Source: Janibacter sp. Soil728 (GTDB taxonomy: Bacteria; Actinomycetota; Actinomycetes; Actinomycetales; Dermatophilaceae). From it: DNA of 64,000 nucleotides. Positions 1 through 8,046 of the stretch are shown in pieces. A program made the translations under genes and the position numbers. The stretch's first letter is position 1. Every line of letters begins with the position of its first letter. The notes under the pieces were generated by a model. The model made no database searches. It saw nothing but the letters and a program-made list of their open reading frames with translations, and was not told where the DNA came from. Location of the stretch: NCBI RefSeq assembly GCF_001428305.1, contig NZ_LMRZ01000004.1:229314-293313 (forward strand), read 5' to 3'.

Positions 1-83
1 CGCGAGCCCCTCCTCTCGAGGTGGGGTTGAGCTGGTGAAACTCCAGCACCGACGGTGAAAGTCCGGATGGGAGGCAGCACGCG
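1..83 (+). ncRNA. FMN riboswitch (RFN element), 5' end cut off
   Basis: The window opens inside an RFN aptamer. Hallmark segments visible are the CGCGAGC at the left edge, GGTGAAACTCCAGC near 35-48, and CCGACGGTGAAAGTCCGGATGGG near 48-71, in the order known for FMN riboswitches. The 5' strand of the closing helix lies outside the window. About 145 nt separate the aptamer from ribD, room for an expression platform, although I see no clear terminator there. It should switch off the rib operon when FMN is abundant. Confidence 0.93.
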
Positions 84-226
84 GCGTCGCGGTCGTGCCG
101 TGTTGGGTCCAGCCACCCCGGTACGACGTCATCGGGCACCCCCGAGGTCTCCGCGCACGCCGTGACACGCCGTTGGCGTGCCTCCCTTCGCCCCCGTGGT
201 CCGCGTCAGGACCACGGAGAGGGCAG

Positions 227-1318
227 ATGCAGCAGCCGATCACCACCGAGAGCGCGATGGCCCGTGCCATCGAGCTGGCGGCACGCGGCCTGGGGCGCAC
301 CGCCCCCAACCCCGTCGTCGGTTGCGTCGTCCTCGACGTCGACGGGCGGACCGTCGGCGAGGGCTGGCACGAGCGGGCCGGTGATCCGCACGCCGAGGTC
401 ATGGCGCTCGCCGAGGCCGGCGACGCCGCCCGAGGTGGCACCGCGGTCGTCACCCTCGAGCCCTGCCGACACACCGGTCGCACCGGACCGTGCACCGGCG
501 CCCTGCTGGATGCCGGCGTCGCGCGGGTCGTCGTGGCCGTCCCTGACCCCACCGTGACCGCTGGCGGGGGAGCGGACCTGTTGCGCGAGCACGGGATCGA
601 CGTCGTCGAGGGCACCGGGCGTGACGCCGCCGCACACGGCAACCGCGCCTGGCTGCACGCCATGAGGACCGGCCGTCCCTTCGTCACCTGGAAGCTGGCC
701 AGCACGCTCGACGGACGCACCGCTGCCGCGGACGGCACGAGCCGCTGGATCACCGGGGCGCAGGCCCGCGCCGACGTCCACCGACTGCGGGCGCAGAGCG
801 ATGCCGTGCTCGTCGGTGGTACCACCCTGCGCGCCGACGACCCCCACCTGGCCGTCCGGGACATCGAGGGCGCGGCCCAACCGCTGCGCGTCGTCATCGA
901 CAGCCAGGCGCAGGTGCCGCTCACGGCGCGCGTCCTCGACGACGCGGCCCCGACCCTCGTGGTCGTCGCCGAGGGTGCCGACACCGCTCGCCTCACCGCT
1001 GCGGACGTCGACGTGCTCGCGGTTCCTTCCACTCCAGCGGGCCTCGACCTCATGGCGCTGCTCGCGGCACTCCACGAGCGCGGCGTGCGCTCGGTCCTGC
1101 TCGAGGGAGGGGCCCACCTCGCGGCCTCCTTCGTCGCGACCGACCTCGTCGACGAGGTCGTCGCCCACGTCGCACCGACGCTGCTCGGGGCCGGCTCGCC
1201 GGTCCTCGCGGACGCCGGCATCACCACCATCACCGAGGCCTTGCGCCTCACCACGACCGATGTCGCACGCCTCGGCGACGACATCGCCATCACGGCCACC
1301 GTGAGGAGGGAGCACTGA
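227..1318 (+). CDS. ribD: RibD, bifunctional diaminohydroxyphosphoribosylaminopyrimidine deaminase / uracil reductase
   Basis: Carries out the second and third steps of riboflavin synthesis: deamination of the pyrimidine, then NADPH-dependent reduction of the ribosyl chain. The N-terminal deaminase shows the zinc motif HAE (55-57) with Cys80 and Cys89 in a PCRHTGRTGPC context. The reductase domain follows from about residue 150. ATG 227 is chosen because GGAGAGGG lies just upstream and homology starts there; the frame is open back to 95, but those residues look non-coding. The product is 363 aa, usual for the family. It is the first gene of the FMN-riboswitch operon and its stop overlaps the ribE start (TGATG). 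Confidence 0.95.
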   Translation: MQQPITTESAMARAIELAARGLGRTAPNPVVGCVVLDVDGRTVGEGWHERAGDPHAEVMALAEAGDAARGGTAVVTLEPCRHTGRTGPCTGALLDAGVARVVVAVPDPTVTAGGGADLLREHGIDVVEGTGRDAAAHGNRAWLHAMRTGRPFVTWKLASTLDGRTAAADGTSRWITGAQARADVHRLRAQSDAVLVGGTTLRADDPHLAVRDIEGAAQPLRVVIDSQAQVPLTARVLDDAAPTLVVVAEGADTARLTAADVDVLAVPSTPAGLDLMALLAALHERGVRSVLLEGGAHLAASFVATDLVDEVVAHVAPTLLGAGSPVLADAGITTITEALRLTTTDVARLGDDIAITATVRREH

Positions 1319-1929
1319 TGTTCACCGGGATCATCGAAGAGCTCGGGGAGGTGGTCGCCATCGAGCCGGCCGCCGACTCCAGTCGAATCACCGTCCGGGG
1401 GAGCGTGACCACCACCGACTCCGCGCACGGTGCCTCGATCGCCGTCAACGGCGCCTGCCTGACCGTCACCGACCACGAGACGAAGGGGGGAGTCGTCACC
1501 TTCGACGTCATGGCAGAGAGCCTGCGCCGCACGGTCATCGGCGACCTGGCTGTCGGAGACGCCGTCAACCTCGAGCGTGCGATGGTGCTCGGCGCCCGCC
1601 TCGACGGACACCTCGTCCAGGGGCACGTCGACGGCACCGCCACGATCATCGAGCGCCGACCGGGCGACCGATGGGAGGAGGTGCGGCTCGCGATCGACCC
1701 CGAGCTGGCCCCCTTCGTCGTGGAGAAGGGCTCGATCTGCCTCGACGGGGTGAGCCTGACCCTCACCGTGGCCGCGGACGACCACGTCGAGGTCGCCCTG
1801 ATCCCCACGACCCTGGAGCTGACCACCTTGGGCCGCAAGGGGATCGGTGACCGTGTCAATGTCGAGGTCGACATCCTCGGCAAGTACGTGCAGCGCATGC
1901 TGGCGCTCGACCCCAAGGAAACCCGATGA
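1318..1929 (+). CDS. ribE: Riboflavin synthase alpha chain
   Basis: Dismutates two molecules of 6,7-dimethyl-8-ribityllumazine to riboflavin and the pyrimidinedione. The N-terminus [10 protein letters not shown] is the family signature, and the 203-residue protein holds two tandem lumazine-binding barrels (about 1-97 and 98-200); the second half repeats features such as the GH(V/D)DG turn near residue 100. The start overlaps the ribD stop by one base and the stop overlaps ribBA in an ATGA, so the operon is translationally coupled. The symbol ribC is also used for this gene in some species. Confidence 0.95.
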   Translation: MFTGIIEELGEVVAIEPAADSSRITVRGSVTTTDSAHGASIAVNGACLTVTDHETKGGVVTFDVMAESLRRTVIGDLAVGDAVNLERAMVLGARLDGHLVQGHVDGTATIIERRPGDRWEEVRLAIDPELAPFVVEKGSICLDGVSLTLTVAADDHVEVALIPTTLELTTLGRKGIGDRVNVEVDILGKYVQRMLALDPKETR

Positions 1930-3173
1930 GCCACGACGACACCCTGCTCGACCCCATCGAGAGCGCGATCGAGGCGATCGCCGAGGGGCGCCCCGTCCTC
2001 GTCGTCGACGATGCCGACCGGGAGAACGAGGGAGACATCATCTTCGCCGCGGACGCGGCCACGGACGAGCTCATGGGCGTCACGGTGCGCCTCGGCAGCG
2101 GCGTCATCTGCGTCGCGATGACGGGCGAGGAGCTCGACCGTCTCGCGCTGCCGCCGATGACCGCCATCAACGAGGACTCCAAGGGGACGGCCTACTCCGT
2201 CTCCGTCGACGCACGAGAGGGCGTGACCACAGGGATCAGCGCCGCCGACCGCGCGCGCACCGCCCGACTCCTCGCCGACTCCACGACCGGCCGCGGTGAC
2301 CTGGCCCGGCCGGGCCACGTCTTCCCCCTGCGCGCTCGCGACGGGGGAGTGCTCGTGCGCCGCGGCCACACCGAGGCGGCGGTCGACCTGTGCCGACTCG
2401 GTGGTCGCGCACCGGCCGGGGTCATCTGCGAGGTCGTCGAGGAGGACGGCTCCATGTCCCGCCTGCCGCAGCTGCGGGAGCTCGCCGACGAGCGCGGCTG
2501 GCCACTGGTCAGCATCGCCGATCTGGTCGACCTGCGGCGCCGGTCCGAGTCACTCGTCGAGCGAGTGGTCTCCACGCGCCTGCCGACCGTCCACGGCGAG
2601 TTCACGGCCCACGGATATCGCAGTGGCATCGACGCCAGTGAGCACATCGCCCTCGTCCACGGGGACATCACCGCCGGAACGCCGCTCGTGCGCGTCCACA
2701 GCGAGTGCCTCACGGGAGACGTCTTCGGCTCGCTGCGCTGCGACTGCGGACCCCAGCTCGACGCGGCCCAGGCTGCGATCGCCGCTGCTGGTGCCGGCGT
2801 CATCGTCTATGTCCGCGGGCACGAAGGGCGCGGCATCGGGCTCGTCGACAAGCTGCGGACCTACGCCGGCCAGGACGCGGGTGCCGACACCGTCGACGCC
2901 AACTCCGACCTGGGCCTGCCGGTCGACGCGCGGGACTACACCCACGCGGCGCAGATGCTGCGTGACCTCGGGGTCGAGAGCGTGCGGTTGCTCAGCAACA
3001 ACCCGGACAAGGTCGTGGCACTCGCCTCGCTCGGGGTCGAGGTCGTCGAGCGGGTGGCGCTGCCGCCGCAGGTCACGAGCGACAACCTGAGGTACCTGCG
3101 CACCAAGCGCGACCGGATGGGTCACGACCTGCCGTGGCTCCCGGGCACCGACGACGATGGGAGCACACGATGA
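1926..3173 (+). CDS. ribBA: RibBA, 3,4-dihydroxy-2-butanone-4-phosphate synthase / GTP cyclohydrolase II
   Basis: Supplies both precursors of riboflavin: the four-carbon unit from ribulose-5-phosphate and the pyrimidine from GTP. The N-terminal DHBP synthase domain (1-200) has the acidic motif DRENEGD (31-37) and the GHVFPL loop (130-135). The C-terminal cyclohydrolase II (about 212-400) has the zinc cysteines Cys261, Cys272 and Cys274 and the GHEGRGIGL segment. At 415 aa it is a full-length fusion. It overlaps ribE and ribH by 4 nt each. Confidence 0.96.
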   Translation: MSHDDTLLDPIESAIEAIAEGRPVLVVDDADRENEGDIIFAADAATDELMGVTVRLGSGVICVAMTGEELDRLALPPMTAINEDSKGTAYSVSVDAREGVTTGISAADRARTARLLADSTTGRGDLARPGHVFPLRARDGGVLVRRGHTEAAVDLCRLGGRAPAGVICEVVEEDGSMSRLPQLRELADERGWPLVSIADLVDLRRRSESLVERVVSTRLPTVHGEFTAHGYRSGIDASEHIALVHGDITAGTPLVRVHSECLTGDVFGSLRCDCGPQLDAAQAAIAAAGAGVIVYVRGHEGRGIGLVDKLRTYAGQDAGADTVDANSDLGLPVDARDYTHAAQMLRDLGVESVRLLSNNPDKVVALASLGVEVVERVALPPQVTSDNLRYLRTKRDRMGHDLPWLPGTDDDGSTR

Positions 3174-3640
3174 GCGGTCACGGAGCACCGACGATCCAGA
3201 TCGAGGGGGCCGACGGCCTCACGGTCGCGATCGTCGCGTCGAGCTGGCACACCGAGGTCATGGACGGACTGGTCGGCGGAGCCGAGGCAGCCCTGAGGGA
3301 GGTCGGCGTCGAGGCGACCCTCGTGCGGGTCGCGGGCAGCTTCGAGCTGCCGGTCGTGGCGGCCGAGCTCGCCCGCACCCACGACGCGGTCATCGCTCTG
3401 GGCGTCATCATCCGTGGGGGCACTCCCCACTTCGAGTACGTGTGCGCTGCAGCGACGGACGGCCTGTCGCGGGTGGCCCTCGACTCCGGGACCCCGATCG
3501 GGTTCGGTCTGCTCACCTGCGACGACGACGAGCAGGCGCTCGCTCGCGCAGGCCTGGTCGGCTCGAAGGAGAGCAAGGGCAGGGAGGCGACCGAGGCCGC
3601 CATCTCCACGGCGATCACGCTGCGCCGGCTGCGGGCGTGA
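3170..3640 (+). CDS. ribH: 6,7-dimethyl-8-ribityllumazine synthase
   Basis: Condenses the ribitylaminopyrimidine with dihydroxybutanone phosphate to form lumazine, the substrate of RibE. The 156-residue protein shows VAGSFELP (54-61), the catalytic His87 in GGTPHFEYV, and the KG(R)E-like C-terminal segment. ATG 3170 overlaps the ribBA stop in an ATGA, which fixes the start; the frame is open upstream to 3134 but that part is ribBA code in another frame. It is the last gene of the operon, followed by a hairpin at 3711-3752. Confidence 0.95.
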   Translation: MSGHGAPTIQIEGADGLTVAIVASSWHTEVMDGLVGGAEAALREVGVEATLVRVAGSFELPVVAAELARTHDAVIALGVIIRGGTPHFEYVCAAATDGLSRVALDSGTPIGFGLLTCDDDEQALARAGLVGSKESKGREATEAAISTAITLRRLRA

Positions 3641-3710
3641 CGCACCCCACGCGCTCCCGGGCTCTCGCGGTGGTGACGCGGAGCACCGAGCAGGGCTAGC
3701 CTGACGCTGC

Positions 3711-3752
3711 AGCGCCGACCTGGTCGATCCCCCCTGTTCCCGGGTCGGCGCT
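3711..3752 (+). terminator. Putative terminator of the rib operon
   Basis: A perfect 10-bp inverted repeat (AGCGCCGACC / GGTCGGCGCT) with a 22-nt loop lies between ribH and the convergent anti-sigma gene. No U-tract follows, as is common in high-GC actinomycetes. The symmetric stem could serve both directions. Confidence 0.55.
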
Positions 3753-3809
3753 GTCATGCGTCCGGCGGTCCAGTGGCCCGAGCCACCCCTCAGGGAGTCG
3801 GGCGCCACC

Positions 3810-4613
3810 TCATGGAGCGATGCTCTGGGTGGTGAGGTCGACGTCGCCGAGGGCGGACTGCGCGACCTGCCGCATCTCCTCGGACGTGTAGGTCATGCCG
3901 TCGAGCTCGGCGACCGTGAGGTACGAGGTCGAGGCACCTCGGGTCGCCTCGACCCACCAGTAGGTGGAGCCGTCCTTGCCCCGGGCGTGCCAGGAGCGGA
4001 ACCGCGAGTCCCCGGGCAGGTCCTCGGTCACCCGCTGGGTGACCGTGTAGGTCTTCTCGCACTGGGCCACGGCGGTGTCGATGGCATCGGTCGGGGCATT
4101 GGTCCCACCGGAGGCGGTACCGATCCACTGCCCGGCGACCACCCGACCGTCAGACAGAGTGGACACGCGTCGCTCCCACGTGTCAGAGCGAGGTGTCTGG
4201 AAGCACTGGCCGTCGGGCTTGGCCGTGCCCACGGTGCTCGCGACCGGCAGGCCGAGCGCCGCCGACCACTCGGTGGAGTCGAGCATGTGCATCGTCGGCT
4301 CACCCGCCGAGTCCGTGGAGGTCGCTGCAGGGGGAGCCGTGCCGTCGCCGGCCTGGACGAGAAGTCCGGTCCCGGTGGCGATGAGGGCGGCTGCCGCGAC
4401 ACCGGCGAGGAGGATGAAGGAGCGCCGCCGACGCGTGGCCAGAGTGACGACCGTGTCGCCGGACACCTCGTCCCGTCCCTCGGCACGGGCCCGGACGAAG
4501 GCCGGCTCGGGCAGGGGCTGGACGGAGACGTCCTCCCGGAGGGACATCAGTGCTGAGCGGACGAGCTCGTCGTCGTCGAGGTCCCACGGCATGTCGTCGT
4601 GACGGTCAGTCAT
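3810..4613 (-). CDS. Putative membrane-anchored anti-sigma factor, partner of the ECF sigma factor
   Basis: A 267-residue protein with an acidic N-terminal cytoplasmic part (1-64), a basic stop (RRRR 61-64), one transmembrane segment (about 65-88) and a long extracytoplasmic domain with two cysteines. ATG 4613 overlaps the sigma-factor stop by 8 nt, so both are made from one transcript. It lacks the HxxxCxxC zinc motif of classical ZAS anti-sigma factors, so its role is inferred from gene order and topology. I do not recognise the outer domain; it may sense an envelope signal. The residues upstream of ATG 4613 in this frame belong to the sigma gene. Confidence 0.75.
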   Translation of the reverse strand: MTDRHDDMPWDLDDDELVRSALMSLREDVSVQPLPEPAFVRARAEGRDEVSGDTVVTLATRRRRSFILLAGVAAAALIATGTGLLVQAGDGTAPPAATSTDSAGEPTMHMLDSTEWSAALGLPVASTVGTAKPDGQCFQTPRSDTWERRVSTLSDGRVVAGQWIGTASGGTNAPTDAIDTAVAQCEKTYTVTQRVTEDLPGDSRFRSWHARGKDGSTYWWVEATRGASTSYLTVAELDGMTYTSEEMRQVAQSALGDVDLTTQSIAP

Positions 4614-5112
4614 CGTGGTCCTCCTTGTCCGTGAGTGTCTTGGCCAGCTGCGCCCGACCGCGGTGCAGGCGGGCCTTGATGGTGCCCGGTGGGGCACCGG
4701 TCTGTCGGGAGATGTCCTCGACCGACATGTCGGCGAGGTAGTGCAGTGCGAGGGTCTCGCGAACCTCGGGGCCGAGGGTGCGCAGGGCAGCGACGACCGT
4801 CACCCTGTCCACGGTGGGGCCAGCCGGTGAGGGTGGCTCCCCGTGCCGCTCCATCGCCTTGTCCCTGTTGGTGTCCTTGCGCCATGCGGAGATCGCGATG
4901 CGTCGTGCCACGGTTCGTACCCACGCGCCCGGCTCGTCAGTGGCGCGTACCTGGTCCCACCGCTGCCATGCCCGGGCGAAGGCCTCCTGAGCGGAGTCGC
5001 GTGCCAGCTCGAGGTCGCCTGTCGCGGCGTACACGAGGTGGACGACGCCTTGCGCCGTGGAGCGGTAGAAGTCGTCGAACTCGGCCTCGGCGGATGCTTC
5101 GCCTCCCTTCAT
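4606..5112 (-). CDS. ECF RNA polymerase sigma factor, SigE-like family
   Basis: A 168-residue sigma-70 factor with region 2 (FDDFYRS at about 12-18 through ARAWQRWDQV) and region 4 (LRTLGPEVRETLALHY, then SVEDISRQTGAPPGTIKARL helix-turn-helix). It should direct RNA polymerase to a small stress regulon and be held by the membrane protein encoded next to it. ATG 5112 is preceded by GGAGG 9 nt upstream, a stronger start than ATG 5220. It is divergent from the gene at 5227; the 114-bp gap holds an AT-rich patch near 5160-5175. Confidence 0.88.
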   Translation of the reverse strand: MKGGEASAEAEFDDFYRSTAQGVVHLVYAATGDLELARDSAQEAFARAWQRWDQVRATDEPGAWVRTVARRIAISAWRKDTNRDKAMERHGEPPSPAGPTVDRVTVVAALRTLGPEVRETLALHYLADMSVEDISRQTGAPPGTIKARLHRGRAQLAKTLTDKEDHDD

Positions 5113-5226
5113 CTCACCCCTCCAGACGCCTGCGGGGGCACGTGGGTTGCTCCCGGAACCGAAATCTTTTCGTGACCATCGGCTGGCCTCCACCAACCAT
5201 CCCCCTTCGTCGGTGACCATGGGGGC

Positions 5227-6390
5227 GTGACGGTGATGGAGATCCTTCGGTCGGCCACGACCGTGGACGACGGTACTCGGAGACGCCCGGAGCTGCGGGC
5301 CGCGGCTGCGGGTGCCTTGACGGCGACTGCCGGTTGGGTGCTCCCGGTCCTCCTCGTCATTCTCGGTGCCCTGGCCGTGCCGCGCGCCTCGGCCGGCTTC
5401 GGAGACGCGCTGGGCTCCGGCAGCCTGTTGTGGCTCGTCCTCGGTGGCGCCCGGCTCCACCTGGGCGCCGGGACCTTGGCGCTGACTCCTCTGCTGGGCG
5501 CCGCGCTCCTCGTCCTGCTCGCCAGGGTGGGCGCGCGCCGCGGGCTGCCCGAGGCGCCCGACCTGCGCGTGCAAGGCTCTTGGCTGGCCGGCTATGCCGC
5601 CGTCGGGGTGGTCGCCTCACTCCTGGGCTTGTTCTCGCCCGCGGGACCGGTGCTGGTGAGTCTGGTCCTGCCTCTGCTCGTCATCCCCGCGCTGGGCCTG
5701 GCCTGGGCGCACGGACTGCCGGAGCGCCCAGCGGACCTCTGGTCCCGCGCACCGCTGTCGCTGCGGCGCGGCATCATCCCGGGCGCGAAGGGCGCGCTCC
5801 TCCTCATCGCGATGGGTGCCGTCCTCGTCGCGCTGGCCACCCTCATCAACATCGGCCGGGTCGGGCACATCCACTCGGCTCTCGAGGCTGGCTTCTTCGG
5901 CGGTCTGGTCCTCGTGCTGCTGCAGGTGGCGCTGCTGCCCAACCTGGCCCTGTGGGGGCTCTCCTTCGCGGCGGGCCCCGGCTTCTCCACCACGGGCGGG
6001 GCGATGACCACGTGGTCAGGTGCCGAGGCAGGGCTGCTGCCGATGGTCCCCGTCCTCGCCGCGCAGCCACAGCCCGGTGGGCTCCCGTGGATGACCCACC
6101 TGCTCGTCCTGCTGCCGATCGCGGCCGGTGTCTGGCTCGGCCGCGAGACGCTGACCCGTGTTCCCCGGCTCGCGGCGACCCAGACCAAGCTCGCCGCAGT
6201 GGCGGCAGCGGTCGTCGTCGCGGCCCTGACCATCGGCGTGATCGACTCCCTTGCCGGTGGATCGATGGGGGCGGCCCGGCTGTCCCACTTGGGCGCCCCC
6301 GCCTTCGTGCTCATGCTCGTGCTGGCCGGTGAGCTGGCGCTGGGCGCCTTCGCCGCCCTCGCGCGCGACTGGTGGGTGCTGCGGCGCTGA
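5227..6390 (+). CDS. DUF6350-like polytopic membrane protein
   Basis: A 387-residue protein of about ten hydrophobic segments, with short basic loops and an abrupt WWVLRR C-terminus. Its length and its place shortly upstream of purN match the actinobacterial DUF6350 family, whose function is unknown; the family name is my recognition, not a search result. GTG 5227 and ATG 5236 are both possible starts, and neither has a clear ribosome binding site. Confidence 0.75.
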   Translation: MTVMEILRSATTVDDGTRRRPELRAAAAGALTATAGWVLPVLLVILGALAVPRASAGFGDALGSGSLLWLVLGGARLHLGAGTLALTPLLGAALLVLLARVGARRGLPEAPDLRVQGSWLAGYAAVGVVASLLGLFSPAGPVLVSLVLPLLVIPALGLAWAHGLPERPADLWSRAPLSLRRGIIPGAKGALLLIAMGAVLVALATLINIGRVGHIHSALEAGFFGGLVLVLLQVALLPNLALWGLSFAAGPGFSTTGGAMTTWSGAEAGLLPMVPVLAAQPQPGGLPWMTHLLVLLPIAAGVWLGRETLTRVPRLAATQTKLAAVAAAVVVAALTIGVIDSLAGGSMGAARLSHLGAPAFVLMLVLAGELALGAFAALARDWWVLRR

Positions 6391-6487
6391 GGCCATGATC
6401 GTGTGCGAGGCAACCGGTCGGGTCGCCCGCACGTCTGGTCCAGCAACGCGGTCGCTGCAGGGCTCCCGCCGGACGAAAGGCGCCACG

Positions 6488-7153
6488 ATGCACCACACCA
6501 CCCGTCCACTCGCCTTCGCCGCTGCCGGGGCCGCGATCGCCCTGGCCATCGGTGCGTGCGCCGGGCCCGACGAGACCAGTGGAGCGCCTGACGCCACGGT
6601 CACCGTCACCGCAGGACCCGACCGGTCGGGGTCGGCGACCACGGTCTCTCCCGCGGGCGGCGCGGCGCCCCGCGGAGCCACGTCGACGATCGCCGAGCCA
6701 TCGGCCCCCGAGATCCCGTCCGCCAACCGGGTGGGAGCGACGACCTCTCGCGCCGGCTGGGTCTCACCGAGCGGCAAGATCGCCTGCACCTACTCCGCGC
6801 TGGGGGGCGAAGAGCTCGCACGCTGCGACCTGCGCAGCGGCAGCCTCCCGGTCCCGCAGGACCTGCGGGGTGGCTGCGAGTTCGACATCGGCACCAGCAT
6901 GGTCGTCGACGCGCAGGGCGCCCGCCCGGGCTGCGTCAGCGACGCGGTCCAGGCGCAGTCGAGCGACGAGGCCGCCTCGGCGGGATGGTGGACGCCCGGA
7001 CTGGGTGTCTCCGCGGATGACGAGGCGATCCTCCCGTACGACCACAGCATCGGGAGCGAGCAGACGGGGTGCGAGAGCCGCGCGAGCGGAATGACCTGTC
7101 GGGTCGGGGACCACGGGTTCACGATCAACGACTCCTCCTACACCACTTGGTGA
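6488..7153 (+). CDS. Secreted lipoprotein of unknown function (DUF6636-like)
   Basis: The 221-residue product starts with a lipoprotein signal (lipobox IGAC, Cys24), then a low-complexity Ser/Thr/Ala/Pro linker (25-85), then a globular domain with SPSGKIACTY, ARCDL and several further cysteines. That pattern resembles the SPSGNIxC / RCxI repeats of DUF6636 proteins. ATG 6488 is preceded by GAAAGG; upstream codons in this frame overlap the membrane gene and are not convincing. No enzymatic motif is visible. It probably sits on the outer face of the membrane. Confidence 0.75.
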   Translation: MHHTTRPLAFAAAGAAIALAIGACAGPDETSGAPDATVTVTAGPDRSGSATTVSPAGGAAPRGATSTIAEPSAPEIPSANRVGATTSRAGWVSPSGKIACTYSALGGEELARCDLRSGSLPVPQDLRGGCEFDIGTSMVVDAQGARPGCVSDAVQAQSSDEAASAGWWTPGLGVSADDEAILPYDHSIGSEQTGCESRASGMTCRVGDHGFTINDSSYTTW

Positions 7154-7250
7154 CCTCGAGCCCCGGATGCGCACGACCTTGAGGAGATGCGCCAGAGGGT
7201 GAGGGCGGGCGAAGGGAGTGGGAGCCCCGCTGACAGGACGCCAGGGGATC

Positions 7251-7263
7251 TAGACTCCGCTGG
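7251..7263 (+). promoter_or_regulatory. Leaderless promoter of purN
   Basis: TAGACT at 7251-7256 lies 7 nt before the purN GTG (7264), so the start codon falls at the expected +1. A weak -35-like CTGACA is at 7230-7235. There is no Shine-Dalgarno sequence, consistent with a leaderless mRNA. Confidence 0.7.
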
Positions 7264-7893
7264 GTGAGCGCCCCCCTTCGTCTCGTCGTCCTCGTCTCCG
7301 GCTCGGGGACCCTCCTGCAGGTCCTGCTCGATGCCACCGCGGCCGGGACCCTGCCCGCGCAGATCGTCGCCGTGGGGACCGACCGCGCCGACTGCACCGG
7401 GCTGGCCCGCGCCGACGCCGCAGGCGTGCACACCTTTGTCGAGTCGGTGGCCGACCACCCCGACCGTGACGCCTGGGACGCCGCGCTCGCGGCGCGGGTC
7501 GCCGGGTACGAGCCAGACCTCGTCGTGACGGCGGGGTTCATGAAGATCCTCGGTCCGCGGACCCTCGACGCCTGCACCTTCCTCAACACCCACCCCGCCC
7601 TGCTGCCGGCCTTCCCCGGGGCCCATGGGGTGCGCGACGCCCTGGCCTACGGCGTGCGCGTCACCGGTTCGACCGCCCACCTCGTCGATGCCGGGGTCGA
7701 CACCGGCCCGATCATCGAGCAGCGGACCGTCGTCATCACCGACGACGACACCAAGGACACGCTCCACGAGCGGATCAAGGTCGTCGAGCGCGAGATGCTC
7801 GTCGACGTCGTGACCGCCATGGCGCTCGGCGGGTGGCGCGTCGACGGCCGCCGCGTGATCCTCGGGCCCGCGCCTGACTGCGCACGACCTTGA
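7264..7893 (+). CDS. purN: Phosphoribosylglycinamide formyltransferase
   Basis: Transfers the formyl group from 10-formyl-THF to GAR in de novo purine synthesis. The 209-residue protein has the N-terminal VLVSGSGTLLQ loop, the catalytic region TFLNTHPALLPAFPGAHGVRDAL (Asn, His of the family) and GSTAHLVDAGVDTGPII with the catalytic Asp. The GTG start has no ribosome binding site but a -10 box 7 nt upstream. purH and folD follow, so the folate-dependent purine steps are grouped. The stop codon lies in the loop of a terminator hairpin. Confidence 0.95.
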   Translation: MSAPLRLVVLVSGSGTLLQVLLDATAAGTLPAQIVAVGTDRADCTGLARADAAGVHTFVESVADHPDRDAWDAALAARVAGYEPDLVVTAGFMKILGPRTLDACTFLNTHPALLPAFPGAHGVRDALAYGVRVTGSTAHLVDAGVDTGPIIEQRTVVITDDDTKDTLHERIKVVEREMLVDVVTAMALGGWRVDGRRVILGPAPDCARP

Positions 7894-7902
7894 GGTCGTG
7901 CG
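7881..7902 (+). terminator. Hairpin at the end of purN
   Basis: A 9-bp perfect stem CGCACGACC / GGTCGTGCG encloses a TTGA loop that contains the purN stop codon, followed by GTTTCG. The left arm plus loop repeats a 17-nt sequence found before purN at 7168-7184. Confidence 0.6.
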
Positions 7903-7928
7903 GTTTCGCGGGCCGTGGCGCACGGCCG

Positions 7929-7934
7929 TAGACT
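7929..7934 (+). promoter_or_regulatory. -10 element for the purH leader
   Basis: TAGACT, identical to the purN -10 box, stands just before the ZTP aptamer. Transcription would begin near 7941, giving a leader of about 105 nt ahead of purH. Confidence 0.6.
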
Positions 7935-7937
7935 CGG

Positions 7938-8014
7938 CCCCAACACGACTGGCGAAGGTGGGTCACCACCGGGGAGTGACGACGTCGAGGTGCATCGCCC
8001 GCCTGGGTGCACCC
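7938..8014 (+). ncRNA. ZTP/ZMP riboswitch (pfl motif) upstream of purH
   Basis: The leader has the conserved blocks of the pfl motif in order: GACTGGCG (7947-7954), a GGTGGGTCACCACC hairpin, GGGGAG (7971-7976) and CCGCCTGGGTG (7999-8009). ZTP riboswitches sense the AICAR derivative that accumulates when folate is short, and they often control purH and folate genes. Here purH, which consumes AICAR, is directly downstream with folD after it. No strong terminator stem follows, so control may act at the ribosome binding site (AGGAG 8036-8040). Confidence 0.88.
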
Positions 8015-8046
8015 ATCCCGCACCACAGCGACCCCAGGAGTTCTTC

